In this document: one piece after another, positions 1-6,055 of the stretch
Numbering within the stretch: position 1 is the stretch's first letter
Layout of the letters: each line of letters begins with the position of its first letter
Origin: a bacterium
Lineage (GTDB): Bacteria > Patescibacteriota > Patescibacteriia > Buchananbacterales > UBA6539
NCBI GenBank assembly: GCA_023246815.1
Contig: JAHFHR010000019.1
Span: 1-12,136, forward strand
Length of the DNA stretch: 12,136 nucleotides
Direction of reading: 5' to 3'
Made by a program: the position numbers and the translations under genes
Notes under the pieces: model-generated
What the model saw: the letters and a program-made list of their open reading frames with translations, nothing else
What the model was told of the DNA's origin: nothing
Database searches by the model: none

Positions 1-910
1 GTGCCGTACGAAAACCGGCAATGTGCACCCCGCCTTCTGGATTGAAAATGTTATTAGCAAATCCAAAGAGGTTCTCATTGTATTCATCGGTATACTGAAT
101 AGCCACCTCAACCTTGGTTTCATCCTCTTCTTTTTCAACATAGAATACATTTTCATGTTTTGGCTCAGTGCGGTGGTTCAAATGTCTGACGTATGACGCG
201 ATGCCACCTTCAAAGTAAAACGTGTGGGGGAGGGTGTCTTTATCTCGTCGCTGGTCAATAACCGTAATTTTAATACCTTTGGTGAGGTATGCTTGTTGCC
301 GGAAGTGGTCAAGAATAGTATCCAGATTAAATTCAAGCACGGTAAAAATTTCGGCGTCAGGTTTGAAGGTGATGGTTGTACCGGTACCACTAGCTTTACC
401 CACTGGTTTGACTTGGGCTTTTGGTTTACCCCGAACGTACTCCTGCACCCATGTTTTACCTTCTCGTCTGACTTCGGCTTTGGCATACTCAGACAGGGCG
501 TTGACTACTGACACGCCTACGCCATGCAGACCGCCGGATACTTTATAGCCACCGTCGCCGAATTTTCCGCCGGCGTGCAGTTTGGTCATGACCAGTTCAA
601 GGGCGGATTTTTTGGCTTGTTTGTGAGTATCAACCGGAATTCCTCGGCCGTTATCAGTAACCGAAACCATGCCGTCGTGATGCAGAATAACGGTGATGGT
701 GTCACAGTAGCCGGCCATAGCTTCGTCAATGGAGTTATCAACGACTTCCCAAACTAAGTGATGTAACCCTTCAGAGGCGGTATTGCCAATATACATGCCC
801 GGCCGTTTACGGACCGGCTCCAAGCCTTCCAGAACCGTGATTTGTTGAGAAGTATAGGATCCAGTATCAGCTGGTTTTTTATCCAGTTTTTTCGTGATTT
901 CTTTTGCCAT
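1..910 (-). CDS. gyrB: DNA gyrase subunit B (type IIA topoisomerase ATPase subunit), N-terminal part, cut by window edge
   Basis: The frame is open from an ATG at 910-908 to the left edge and gives 303 residues of a GHKL-type topoisomerase ATPase. Visible motifs, in order: EVVDNSIDEA (residues 55-64, with the general-base Glu55 and Mg-binding Asn59), DNGRGIP (86-92), the lysine-containing LHAGGKFGDGGYK stretch (111-123) and the ATP-lid glycine motif GGLHGVG (126-132). The transducer domain begins after about residue 230. With GyrA this subunit uses ATP to introduce negative supercoils into DNA. ParE has the same N-terminal motifs, so ParE cannot be fully excluded; gyrB is favoured because small genomes of this kind often keep only gyrase. 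The start has no Shine-Dalgarno sequence. It is transcribed divergently from the gene at 1051, from a good promoter at 956-984. Confidence 0.93.
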   Translation of the reverse strand, partial: MAKEITKKLDKKPADTGSYTSQQITVLEGLEPVRKRPGMYIGNTASEGLHHLVWEVVDNSIDEAMAGYCDTITVILHHDGMVSVTDNGRGIPVDTHKQAKKSALELVMTKLHAGGKFGDGGYKVSGGLHGVGVSVVNALSEYAKAEVRREGKTWVQEYVRGKPKAQVKPVGKASGTGTTITFKPDAEIFTVLEFNLDTILDHFRQQAYLTKGIKITVIDQRRDKDTLPHTFYFEGGIASYVRHLNHRTEPKHENVFYVEKEEDETKVEVAIQYTDEYNENLFGFANNIFNPEGGVHIAGFRTA

Positions 911-955
911 AGGTAAAATAAAAAAATGTTTTTGTTTCAATGCAATCTTGATTCT

Positions 956-984
956 ATTCTAGCATTTTTTTGTTTAACTTTCAA
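956..984 (-). promoter_or_regulatory. Promoter of gyrB (minus strand)
   Basis: Read on the minus strand, TTGAAA (984-979) and TAGAAT (961-956) are separated by 17 bases, and a TG one base upstream of the -10 box makes it an extended -10. Transcription would begin near 949, giving a leader of about 40 bases without a Shine-Dalgarno sequence. Confidence 0.7.
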
Positions 985-1005
985 GTACATTTTTACTTAC
1001 CAATG

Positions 1006-1035
1006 CTTACAAAAGTATTAATTTTCTGGTATAAT
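1006..1035 (+). promoter_or_regulatory. Extended -10 promoter for the membrane protein gene at 1051
   Basis: A perfect TATAAT (1030-1035) is preceded by TG and one base (1027-1029), an extended -10. A weaker -35, CTTACA (1006-1011), lies 18 bases upstream. The predicted start near 1042 leaves a leader of only about 9 bases before the ATG at 1051. It is divergent from the gyrB promoter. Confidence 0.7.
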
Positions 1036-1050
1036 TAAAACATCATTTCT

Positions 1051-1908
1051 ATGCCTCAAACAGGAGGACCTGAACAGGTCAGTAATTTTCAGCTTAAAGC
1101 CAGCTACTGGTACGTCAGTCATAAGGCGCAGGTGCGTCGTGCGTTTACCGGTGGACTGATCGTATTATGCTTGGCACTGTATAGCTACAGCTTTTATCAG
1201 CTGGGGCTTTTCTTGATAGTACAAGGACCGGAAGAGTTAAAACAGCTTGATCAGCTCACGGCCAGTAGCCTTAATTATCGTGCCATTAACACCCGTCAAC
1301 AGCCAAGGCCGTTACAGATTGTCAGTTTTGACGCGACGGGCAGTAGTGATGGCGTTACTGACTTTGTTGTCCGGTTGCGCAATCCCAACGATCAGTTCGC
1401 GGCCCGACCGGTTACCATCCAGTTACTTTCCGGTGGAGCAACCGTTGCCACCAAGCAGACATTTATCTTACCGACTGAAGAAAAATTAGTTACCTTTTTT
1501 GGTCAGTCAGTCAGCAGTAGTGCAACAGCGTCCATTGTTGCTACCGATTGGACGCGGGTCCGAGATTTCACGGAGTTTGCTCAAGCGCGGTTACAGTTTC
1601 AGATCAGCAACATTGATTTTAAAACCTCACAGCAGTCTGGTATTCGCGGTGAGTTACCGATAAGCGTACTGTCATTTGATATTACCAACGATAGTGCCTA
1701 TTCGTATTGGCACGTCGGAACGTACGCGTCGCTCAAGACGCAGGGTCGTGTTGGGGCGATTAACTTCACCACCGTTGACCAACTCCGTTCGGGAGAGACG
1801 CAGACCGTTGAAATGCGCTGGTTTGAACCAGTGCCGCCGACCAGTCAGGTGGAGATTCTAACGGAAGTAGACATTTTAGATCCAACAGTGTACATGCCGG
1901 TGGAGTAG
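1051..1908 (+). CDS. Single-pass membrane-anchored protein with extracytoplasmic domain, unknown function
   Basis: I do not recognise the family of this 285-residue protein. A short N-terminal segment with several Lys/Arg residues (Lys16-Arg30) precedes one strongly hydrophobic segment (about residues 34-57). The remainder is polar, rich in Ser, Thr, Val and Gln, and has the alternating pattern of beta-sandwich domains, with sections near residues 85-175 and 200-285. The likely topology is cytoplasmic N-terminus and a large external domain. No cysteine follows the membrane segment, so it is not a lipoprotein. The ATG start at 1051 is the first possible one after the promoter. An AGGAGG inside the gene (1062-1067) has no in-frame start codon behind it, so it is not used as a ribosome binding site for a shorter product. 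It appears to be transcribed alone: its own promoter precedes it and a terminator follows at once. Confidence 0.8.
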   Translation: MPQTGGPEQVSNFQLKASYWYVSHKAQVRRAFTGGLIVLCLALYSYSFYQLGLFLIVQGPEELKQLDQLTASSLNYRAINTRQQPRPLQIVSFDATGSSDGVTDFVVRLRNPNDQFAARPVTIQLLSGGATVATKQTFILPTEEKLVTFFGQSVSSSATASIVATDWTRVRDFTEFAQARLQFQISNIDFKTSQQSGIRGELPISVLSFDITNDSAYSYWHVGTYASLKTQGRVGAINFTTVDQLRSGETQTVEMRWFEPVPPTSQVEILTEVDILDPTVYMPVE

Positions 1909-1918
1909 GGTTTTTAGT

Positions 1919-1952
1919 AAAACAGCAGCCAAAAATAGGCTGTTTTTGTTTT
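1919..1952 (+). terminator. Rho-independent terminator after the membrane protein gene
   Basis: AAAACAGC (1919-1926) pairs with GCTGTTTT (1939-1946) around a 12-base loop and is followed by a T-rich tract to 1952. The tract runs straight into the TTGACA box of the next promoter. Confidence 0.8.
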
Positions 1953-1953
1953 A

Positions 1954-1982
1954 TTGACAAATTTTGATTTTTATAGTATAAA
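1954..1982 (+). promoter_or_regulatory. Consensus sigma70-type promoter of the orphan cassette
   Basis: A perfect TTGACA (1954-1959) is followed after exactly 17 bases by TATAAA (1977-1982). Transcription would begin near 1988-1990, at the base of the first leader hairpin. The block resembles the rpsB promoter at 3131-3166. Confidence 0.85.
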
Positions 1983-1987
1983 GAAAC

Positions 1988-2097
1988 GTCACCGTTGTGA
2001 CCTGTTTAGCATAAGCTAGGCAGTGGTAGGTCTTGTCGCCAATGACTAGTGCGACAGCAAGACCTTGATAGGACATTACAAATCAGAGGAGAGTGTC
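1988..2097 (+). ncRNA. Structured 5' leader with three successive hairpins (candidate regulatory RNA)
   Basis: Hairpin 1 is GTCAC (1988-1992), a CGTT loop and GTGAC (1997-2001), right at the predicted transcript start. Hairpin 2 is CTGTTTAGC (2002-2010), an ATAA loop and GCTAGGCAG (2015-2023), nine pairs including two G-U. Hairpin 3 joins 2028-2039 to 2051-2065, twelve pairs with a three-base bulge on the right arm (2055-2057) and an 11-base loop. A ribosome binding site follows at 2086-2093. The loop of hairpin 3 also holds an ATG (2042) that opens an eight-codon frame, MTSATARP, ending in TGA at 2066-2068. The structure is visible in the sequence; a regulatory role is inference, and it matches no riboswitch class that I can name. 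Confidence 0.5.
2086..2093 (+). promoter_or_regulatory. Strong Shine-Dalgarno site that sets the start at 2098
   Basis: GAGGAGAG (2086-2093) lies four bases upstream of the ATG at 2098. It is by far the best ribosome binding site in the window and decides against the in-frame TTG at 2065, which lies inside the stem of leader hairpin 3. Confidence 0.85.
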
Positions 2098-3069
2098 ATG
2101 TCGGAGAAAAAGCATCAGGCGCCAGATTACAAAGCCCGCTGCATGTGGGGGCCGCACCAGGTAAAGATCGGATTGTCCCCCTCTCAATTTCATCTGGGCA
2201 AGGTTGTTGCGGCAAGTGACGCTCCAGATGGGAAAGGGTACATTACCCTTCGTTTGGTTGGGGGAGTTAAGGATGTGCGTTCCTCTGTCTTCGTCCGGGA
2301 TCTTCGTCCGGAAGTTGTACAGGCAGCGCTCGCCATGCAAGACGATTACAAGGCGAACACCCAAAGGATGCTTGAACTTCGTCAGGAGTTCAAGCGTCTG
2401 GAAAGCAAGTGGCGCGATTTGGATGCCGAGACTGGCATCGACAAAGCAGGTAAGGCAATAATGCGCGGTCCAATTCGGGATCGCGGAAACAAGATCAACA
2501 ACGAGGAACTTCCCGCAGTTCGTGAGGCGTTCCACGTTCTGAACAAGAAGTTACTAAAGGTGATGCGCTCGGTACCAGCCCACATCTCCTTTTGGTCTGC
2601 TCCCGGGCCGAACGCATTTGGGATCCAGATTGAACCGGAGCCGGCATCAGGGGTATACCCGCATAAATCTCGAATCGTTGACGCCACATTGCGGCTATTG
2701 GCGCTCGACCTTTCCAACCAGAAAGTCGCCGACTGGCTGGGAGGTAAGGCTAAGGCATCGGGTCGTATCTCCATCGGGCAAATCGGTCCGACGGAGCGCT
2801 TCACTCCCGTGCTGGTGCGAGGCAAGGAAAACTCCAGAAGTTTTGGAGTCATCAAATACAGCGTCAATTCGGGCGGGCAGATGCTATTCCTTATTGGCAT
2901 CAGTGGGGAGAAAGAGTACTCAGTCCTCCAGCTCTTGGCCGTGAACACCGAGGAAGGGGGGTTTGGGAGATTGCTCGTTACGGCAAACTCCAAGCTGGTC
3001 ACCATCCCGGACAGTACCATGAAGGAGTGGCGGAAAGGGTTGGCCGAAGAAGCCGCCCAGAAGCCGTAA
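2098..3069 (+). CDS. Orphan soluble protein, unknown function, in a self-contained high-GC cassette
   Basis: This 323-residue protein belongs to no family I recognise. It has no signal peptide or membrane segment and should be cytoplasmic. Three sections can be made out: a small N-terminal part rich in beta strands (about residues 20-70); a charged, probably helical or coiled-coil middle with many Lys, Arg and Glu (about 70-158), which might bind nucleic acid or a partner; and a C-terminal globular part (about 160-315). The gene differs from its neighbours. It has a strong Shine-Dalgarno site, prefers C-ending codons such as ATC, and three 60-base lines counted by hand are 50-60% GC, against 45% for one line of rpsB. 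It sits alone between its own consensus promoter with structured leader and its own terminator. That points to acquisition as a unit, or to a highly expressed gene under separate selection. The function is unknown. Confidence 0.8.
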   Translation: MSEKKHQAPDYKARCMWGPHQVKIGLSPSQFHLGKVVAASDAPDGKGYITLRLVGGVKDVRSSVFVRDLRPEVVQAALAMQDDYKANTQRMLELRQEFKRLESKWRDLDAETGIDKAGKAIMRGPIRDRGNKINNEELPAVREAFHVLNKKLLKVMRSVPAHISFWSAPGPNAFGIQIEPEPASGVYPHKSRIVDATLRLLALDLSNQKVADWLGGKAKASGRISIGQIGPTERFTPVLVRGKENSRSFGVIKYSVNSGGQMLFLIGISGEKEYSVLQLLAVNTEEGGFGRLLVTANSKLVTIPDSTMKEWRKGLAEEAAQKP

Positions 3070-3095
3070 GGTCAGCGGCGAACTAGTAGTACACG

Positions 3096-3136
3096 GAGCG
3101 GGAAACCATGGATGGTTTCCCGCTCTTTTCGTTTTC
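3096..3136 (+). terminator. Strong Rho-independent terminator closing the orphan cassette
   Basis: GAGCGGGAAACC (3096-3107) pairs perfectly with GGTTTCCCGCTC (3114-3125), and one more A-T pair inside leaves a four-base loop (3109-3112). The T-rich tract at 3126-3136 is interrupted by CG and leads directly into the rpsB promoter. Confidence 0.93.
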
Positions 3137-3165
3137 TTGACAAAAATATTTATTTTGTTTATAGT
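3137..3165 (+). promoter_or_regulatory. Consensus promoter of the rpsB-tsf operon
   Basis: A perfect TTGACA (3137-3142), a 17-base spacer and TATAGT (3160-3165). Transcription would start near 3172, giving a leader of about 120 bases before rpsB, the longest in the window. Confidence 0.85.
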
Positions 3166-3171
3166 AAGTTC

Positions 3172-3293
3172 GTTAATTAATCACACATACCGCCCTCATA
3201 TATTGCTAGCTGATCCTGCCCATGTGGCCCAGCTGGTAGGCGGTAGAGGATACCCGTCCTCTATTAGCAACGGACGCGGTTTAAAAAGGAACT
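3172..3293 (+). ncRNA. Structured leader of rpsB, candidate autoregulatory element
   Basis: The leader holds several strong pairings: TACCGCC (3188-3194) with GGCGGTA (3239-3245); TTGCTA (3203-3208) with TAGCAA (3265-3270); and AGAGGA (3245-3250) with TCCTCT (3257-3262) around a six-base loop. CGTCC (3255-3259) can instead pair with GGACG (3272-3276). The first two helices cross, so they form either a pseudoknot or alternative states. In many bacteria S2 represses its own operon by binding the rpsB leader, so a similar role is plausible here. I cannot show that this is a known leader class. A modest Shine-Dalgarno, AAGGA (3286-3290), precedes the ATG. Confidence 0.45.
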
Positions 3294-4001
3294 ATGACTC
3301 AAATCCCAGATTTGATGACCATGCTTAAGTCTGGTGTCCATTTCGGCCACCAGTTGAGTAAACGTCATCCGAAGATGAAGCCGTACATCTTTACGTCAAA
3401 GAGCGGTTTCCACATAATTAATTTAGAAGCAACGCAGGAAAAGCTGACTGAAGCGCTTGCGTTTGTAAACAAAGTCGTGGCCAATGGTGGCACGATTTTA
3501 TTTTTGGGCACCAAAAAACAGGCCCAGCCGATCGTTCAAAAGTATGCCAAAGCGTGTGGCATGCCGTACCTGACTGAGCGCTGGCTTGGTGGCACCTTCA
3601 CCAATTTTGGTGAAATCGTCCAGGTGGTACGCAAGTATACTAAGTTTAAACAGCAAAAGGCTACCGGTGAGATCAAGAAATACACCAAAAAAGAACAACT
3701 TGAGATTACTCGTGAGATTGAAAAACTTGATAAAATCGTTGGCGGTATTGAGACTATGACCAAGGTACCGGATGCGATATTCATCGTTGATATTAAGCGA
3801 GAAAAAACCGCAGTGGCTGAAGCAATTAAAAAAAATATCCCAGTGATCGCGATCTGTGACACTAACGTCAATCCGGATTTGATTACCTACTGTATTCCGG
3901 CGAACGACGACGCGGTGAAGTCAATCGAGCTCATCACCGGCTTGATCAGTCAGGAAATTCAAGAAGCAGCCAATAAAAAAGCTACAGCCCCCACAACGTA
4001 G
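3294..4001 (+). CDS. rpsB: 30S ribosomal protein S2
   Basis: At 235 residues this is a complete bacterial S2, close to the usual 230-260. Family signatures: GVHFGHQ (residues 14-20) with the following HPKMKPYIF; LFLGTKKQA (70-77); RWLGGTFTNF (96-105), the classic S2 motif; a lysine-rich coiled-coil insertion (about 112-145); VPDAIFIVD (158-166); and DTNVNPDLI...IPANDDA (189-207). S2 binds late in assembly of the 30S subunit, near S1/S8 and the platform. The start at ATG 3294 has the AAGGA site three bases ahead and gives the normal N-terminus. It leads an operon with tsf, the usual arrangement in bacteria, here extended by two lipoprotein genes. It is probably controlled through the structured leader upstream. 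Confidence 0.97.
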   Translation: MTQIPDLMTMLKSGVHFGHQLSKRHPKMKPYIFTSKSGFHIINLEATQEKLTEALAFVNKVVANGGTILFLGTKKQAQPIVQKYAKACGMPYLTERWLGGTFTNFGEIVQVVRKYTKFKQQKATGEIKKYTKKEQLEITREIEKLDKIVGGIETMTKVPDAIFIVDIKREKTAVAEAIKKNIPVIAICDTNVNPDLITYCIPANDDAVKSIELITGLISQEIQEAANKKATAPTT

Positions 4002-4040
4002 TGGGCAATTAGTAATTGGGCACTAGAAATTAAAAAAAAT

Positions 4041-4631
4041 ATGTCTATTGATACTGCACTCATCGCTCAACTCCGTGAACAAACCGGCGTTGGCATTGCC
4101 GACTGCAAAGAAGCCCTTGAAGAGGCGAAGGGGGATTTGACGTTGGCTGTAGAAATTTTACGTAAAAAAGGCGCGCTAAAAGCAGCCAAGAAATTTGCTG
4201 AGCGCACTGCTTCCGAAGGTCTTATTGGTAGTTACATCCACTCCAATGAAAAAATTGGCGTGCTGATTCAGCTGCATTCCGAGACGGACTTCGTCGCCCG
4301 CAATGAAGAATTCAAGCAATTGGTTAAAGATTTGGCTATGCAGGTGGCAGCTGCCAACCCAAGTTATGTGAAACCAGACGACGTACCGGCTGACGTGTTA
4401 GAAAAAGAAAAAGAGGTATATCGTGAGCAGCTTAAGCATGAAGGTAAACCAGCAGAGATGATTGAGAAAATTCTTGATGGTAAGCTGACTAAGTTTTATT
4501 CAGAAGTGTGTTTACTCAAACAGACATTCATTAAAGATGACTCAGTGACGGTTGAGCAGTTGATTGAACGTGCCATTGCTCGGCTTGGTGAAAAAATTGA
4601 AATAGCCCGTTTTGTCCGTTATGAAATTTAA
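4041..4631 (+). CDS. tsf: Elongation factor Ts, short form
   Basis: EF-Ts exchanges GDP for GTP on EF-Tu during translation elongation in the cytoplasm. The protein has 196 residues, as in the short forms of Thermus and of small genomes, against 283 in E. coli, so it keeps one core subdomain. The N-terminal UBA-like domain (residues 1-50) has LREQTGVGIADCKEAL. The EF-Tu-contacting motif TDFVARN is at 82-88. The C-terminal part has LLKQTFIKDDSVTV and ends in RFVRYEI. The start at ATG 4041 has no Shine-Dalgarno sequence, only an A-rich run. It lies 39 bases after rpsB with no terminator between them, so the two are co-transcribed. The last 11 bases overlap the next gene, so the lipoprotein at 4621 may be translationally coupled to it. 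Confidence 0.97.
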   Translation: MSIDTALIAQLREQTGVGIADCKEALEEAKGDLTLAVEILRKKGALKAAKKFAERTASEGLIGSYIHSNEKIGVLIQLHSETDFVARNEEFKQLVKDLAMQVAAANPSYVKPDDVPADVLEKEKEVYREQLKHEGKPAEMIEKILDGKLTKFYSEVCLLKQTFIKDDSVTVEQLIERAIARLGEKIEIARFVRYEI

Positions 4632-5058
4632 ACTATATAGCCTTATTGCATTACTGTTGATTGTCGGTGTAGCTACTGGATGTTTTCGTAAGACCACTCC
4701 AACTGACACCACTCCGGTCGGCGTTGTTGAAACCGGTACGATTATTGATGTTACTGAAAAAAACGGTCAAACCATTGCGGCGGTGCCTGGCGATGTTATG
4801 TATATCAAACTTACTGGCGAAGCAGCTTCCGGTAAGCAGTGGTCAGTGATCAAACCGATCACGGGCTCAGCGCTTGAGCTCAAAGATCATAAGATAGTTG
4901 GTTTGGTTGACCCTGCCGTGCTTAATGGACGCTTCACTGATGAGTGGTGGTTGAAAATTCTTGAATCAGGACTGATTGAAGTTCAGTTCAATTATGGCGA
5001 ATCTGGCAAGGAATCTGAAACCTCATTTGCCATCACCGTCAATAGTCAACCCGAGTAG
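4621..5058 (+). CDS. Lipoprotein with chagasin-like (inhibitor I42-like) domain
   Basis: This is a 145-residue protein with a lipoprotein signal: MKFK, a hydrophobic stretch (residues 5-19) and a lipobox-like ATGC with Cys21 as the lipidation site. The mature part has a threonine-rich linker (25-40), then a domain of about 100 residues that resembles the chagasin/I42 cysteine-protease-inhibitor fold. GDVMYIKLTGEAASGKQW (57-74) matches the pattern of the family's first loop (L-x-x-N-P-T-T-G-x-x-W), and the SGLIEVQFNYGES section (116-128) matches its closing strands. The exact NPTTG and RPW signatures are absent, so protease inhibition is uncertain. The ATG at 4621 is chosen over TTG 4612 because it gives a clean signal peptide. 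It overlaps the end of tsf by 11 bases and has no Shine-Dalgarno site. Confidence 0.75.
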   Translation: MKFKLYSLIALLLIVGVATGCFRKTTPTDTTPVGVVETGTIIDVTEKNGQTIAAVPGDVMYIKLTGEAASGKQWSVIKPITGSALELKDHKIVGLVDPAVLNGRFTDEWWLKILESGLIEVQFNYGESGKESETSFAITVNSQPE

Positions 5059-5076
5059 TTTTTTTTACTCTAAAAT

Positions 5077-5925
5077 ATGCATAACAAACAGCTATCAGCG
5101 CACAAGGTTTATTTTTACGCTAGTGCCGCGGTAGCTGTTTGTTTTGTTTTGGTCGGCTGTGTGCGTGGCAACGGTGGCCACACTACTACTCCGGCGACGC
5201 CGGGTGGAGCAGTGGCGGTAATTGACAGCAACATCATCGTTAATCAACCACTGTCAAACAGTACGGTAAAAAGTCCATTTACCATTTCTGGTCGTGCCCG
5301 AGTACCTGAAGGCACGGTGTTGGTTTATGTTAGCGATGCCAATGACGTAGTACTGGCAACGACTACGACTCAGGCTAGTGACGCATCACCGCTTTGGGGA
5401 ACGTATAGTACGGAGATTAACTTTCCCACACCTTCTACATCACAGGGGTTTCTAGGAGTGTATGTCCAAAATCCTGATACTGGCGCTGAGCAAAACGTGA
5501 TTAAAATTCCTATTCGATTCGCCGAGTATCAATTGCCAATAGTGCAGGTATTTTTTAGTAATATCCAGCGCGATCCTAACCTGCTTAGTTGCGATGTTGT
5601 ATACTCAACGACCCGCGAGGTAGCCCAGCCCGAGCAGCGGGTGATGACCGCGCTTACTCAACTACTAGCCGGGCCTACCGAAGATGAGTCCAAGGAAGGT
5701 TTCATTTCAAGTCTGCCGGAAACTGGCGTTGTGGTGAATAGTATTAACCTCAAAGATGGTGTGTTTACCGTTGATTTTAATCAAGCATTGCAAGCAGGGG
5801 TCGCTGGTTCCTGCCGAGTACAGGCTATCCGAGCGCAAATCACTCAGACCCTATTGCAGTTTGACGGTGTTACTGATGTGGTAATTTCTGTTGAAGGAAA
5901 AAGTGAAGCTATTCTACAGCCCTAG
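5077..5925 (+). CDS. Lipoprotein with Gmad2 and GerMN domains
   Basis: This 282-residue protein begins with a lipoprotein signal peptide ending in LVGC (Cys28), followed by a Gly/Thr/Pro linker (29-46). A Gmad2-like immunoglobulin domain follows (about 52-147), with the family pattern IIVNQPLSNSTVKSPFTISGRARVPEGTV in pieces: NQPLSNSTVKSPFTISG (56-72) and RARVPEGTV (73-81). Then comes a GerMN-like domain (about 155-278), including LTQLLAGPTEDE (193-204) and DGVFTVDFNQAL (227-238). In spore formers these domains occur in germination proteins, but both are common in the envelopes of non-spore-forming bacteria, so a spore role should not be inferred. It is probably a cell-surface protein that binds other proteins or polymers. 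It starts 18 bases after the previous gene with no terminator between and no Shine-Dalgarno site, as the last gene of the rpsB operon. Confidence 0.85.
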   Translation: MHNKQLSAHKVYFYASAAVAVCFVLVGCVRGNGGHTTTPATPGGAVAVIDSNIIVNQPLSNSTVKSPFTISGRARVPEGTVLVYVSDANDVVLATTTTQASDASPLWGTYSTEINFPTPSTSQGFLGVYVQNPDTGAEQNVIKIPIRFAEYQLPIVQVFFSNIQRDPNLLSCDVVYSTTREVAQPEQRVMTALTQLLAGPTEDESKEGFISSLPETGVVVNSINLKDGVFTVDFNQALQAGVAGSCRVQAIRAQITQTLLQFDGVTDVVISVEGKSEAILQP

Positions 5926-5939
5926 ATCATGAAAGTACG

Positions 5940-5995
5940 AAAACACTAGCGCGTCAAAGCAGGCTATTCCTTTGTTTTTATGCCCTAGTGTTTTT
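5940..5995 (+). terminator. Long-range hairpin after the GerMN gene, possible weak terminator
   Basis: AAAACACTAG (5940-5949) pairs perfectly with CTAGTGTTTT (5985-5994) around a 35-base loop. The loop contains a smaller hairpin, CAAAG (5955-5959) with CTTTG (5970-5974). The final T run is short (5991-5995) and the stem is AT-rich, so termination may be partial. Its right arm ends just before the gap promoter. Confidence 0.4.
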
Positions 5996-5996
5996 A

Positions 5997-6005
5997 TGCT
6001 ATACT
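5997..6005 (+). promoter_or_regulatory. Extended -10 promoter of gap
   Basis: TG, one base and TATACT (5997-6005) form an extended -10 box. No convincing -35 box lies 16-18 bases upstream, where the right arm of the hairpin 5985-5994 begins. Transcription would start near 6012, with an AT-rich leader of about 43 bases. Confidence 0.6.
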
Positions 6006-6055
6006 TACATTATTCATTATTCTAAATTTTAAGACAGTACCTATTCATCACTACT

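Noticed and set aside
222..757. Plus-strand open frames over gyrB
   Set aside because: The minus strand encodes an unmistakable gyrase B there; these frames are shadows.
1062..1067. AGGAGG as ribosome binding site inside the gene at 1051
   Set aside because: No in-frame ATG, GTG or TTG follows at a usable distance.
2065..2097. Upstream TTG start for the orphan gene
   Set aside because: It lies inside the stem of leader hairpin 3 and has no ribosome binding site; the ATG at 2098 has an excellent one.
2083..3020. Long antisense open frames over the orphan gene
   Set aside because: They mirror the GC-rich codons of the plus-strand gene and lack a promoter, ribosome binding site or recognisable protein.
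3220..3290. tRNA-like stretch before rpsB (AGCTGGTAGG and a 6-bp stem)
   Set aside because: The D-arm-like phrase and stem are suggestive, but the loop of the central stem has six bases rather than seven, there is no GGTTCGA-type T arm, and no acceptor stem closes it.
4002..4040. Small inverted repeat CAATT-AGT-AATTG between rpsB and tsf
   Set aside because: The stem has only five AT-rich pairs with a three-base loop and no T tract, so it is not a credible terminator.
5077..5925. Spore germination protein
   Set aside because: The GerMN and Gmad2 domains suggest it by name only; no other sporulation gene is here and these domains are widespread in non-spore-formers.
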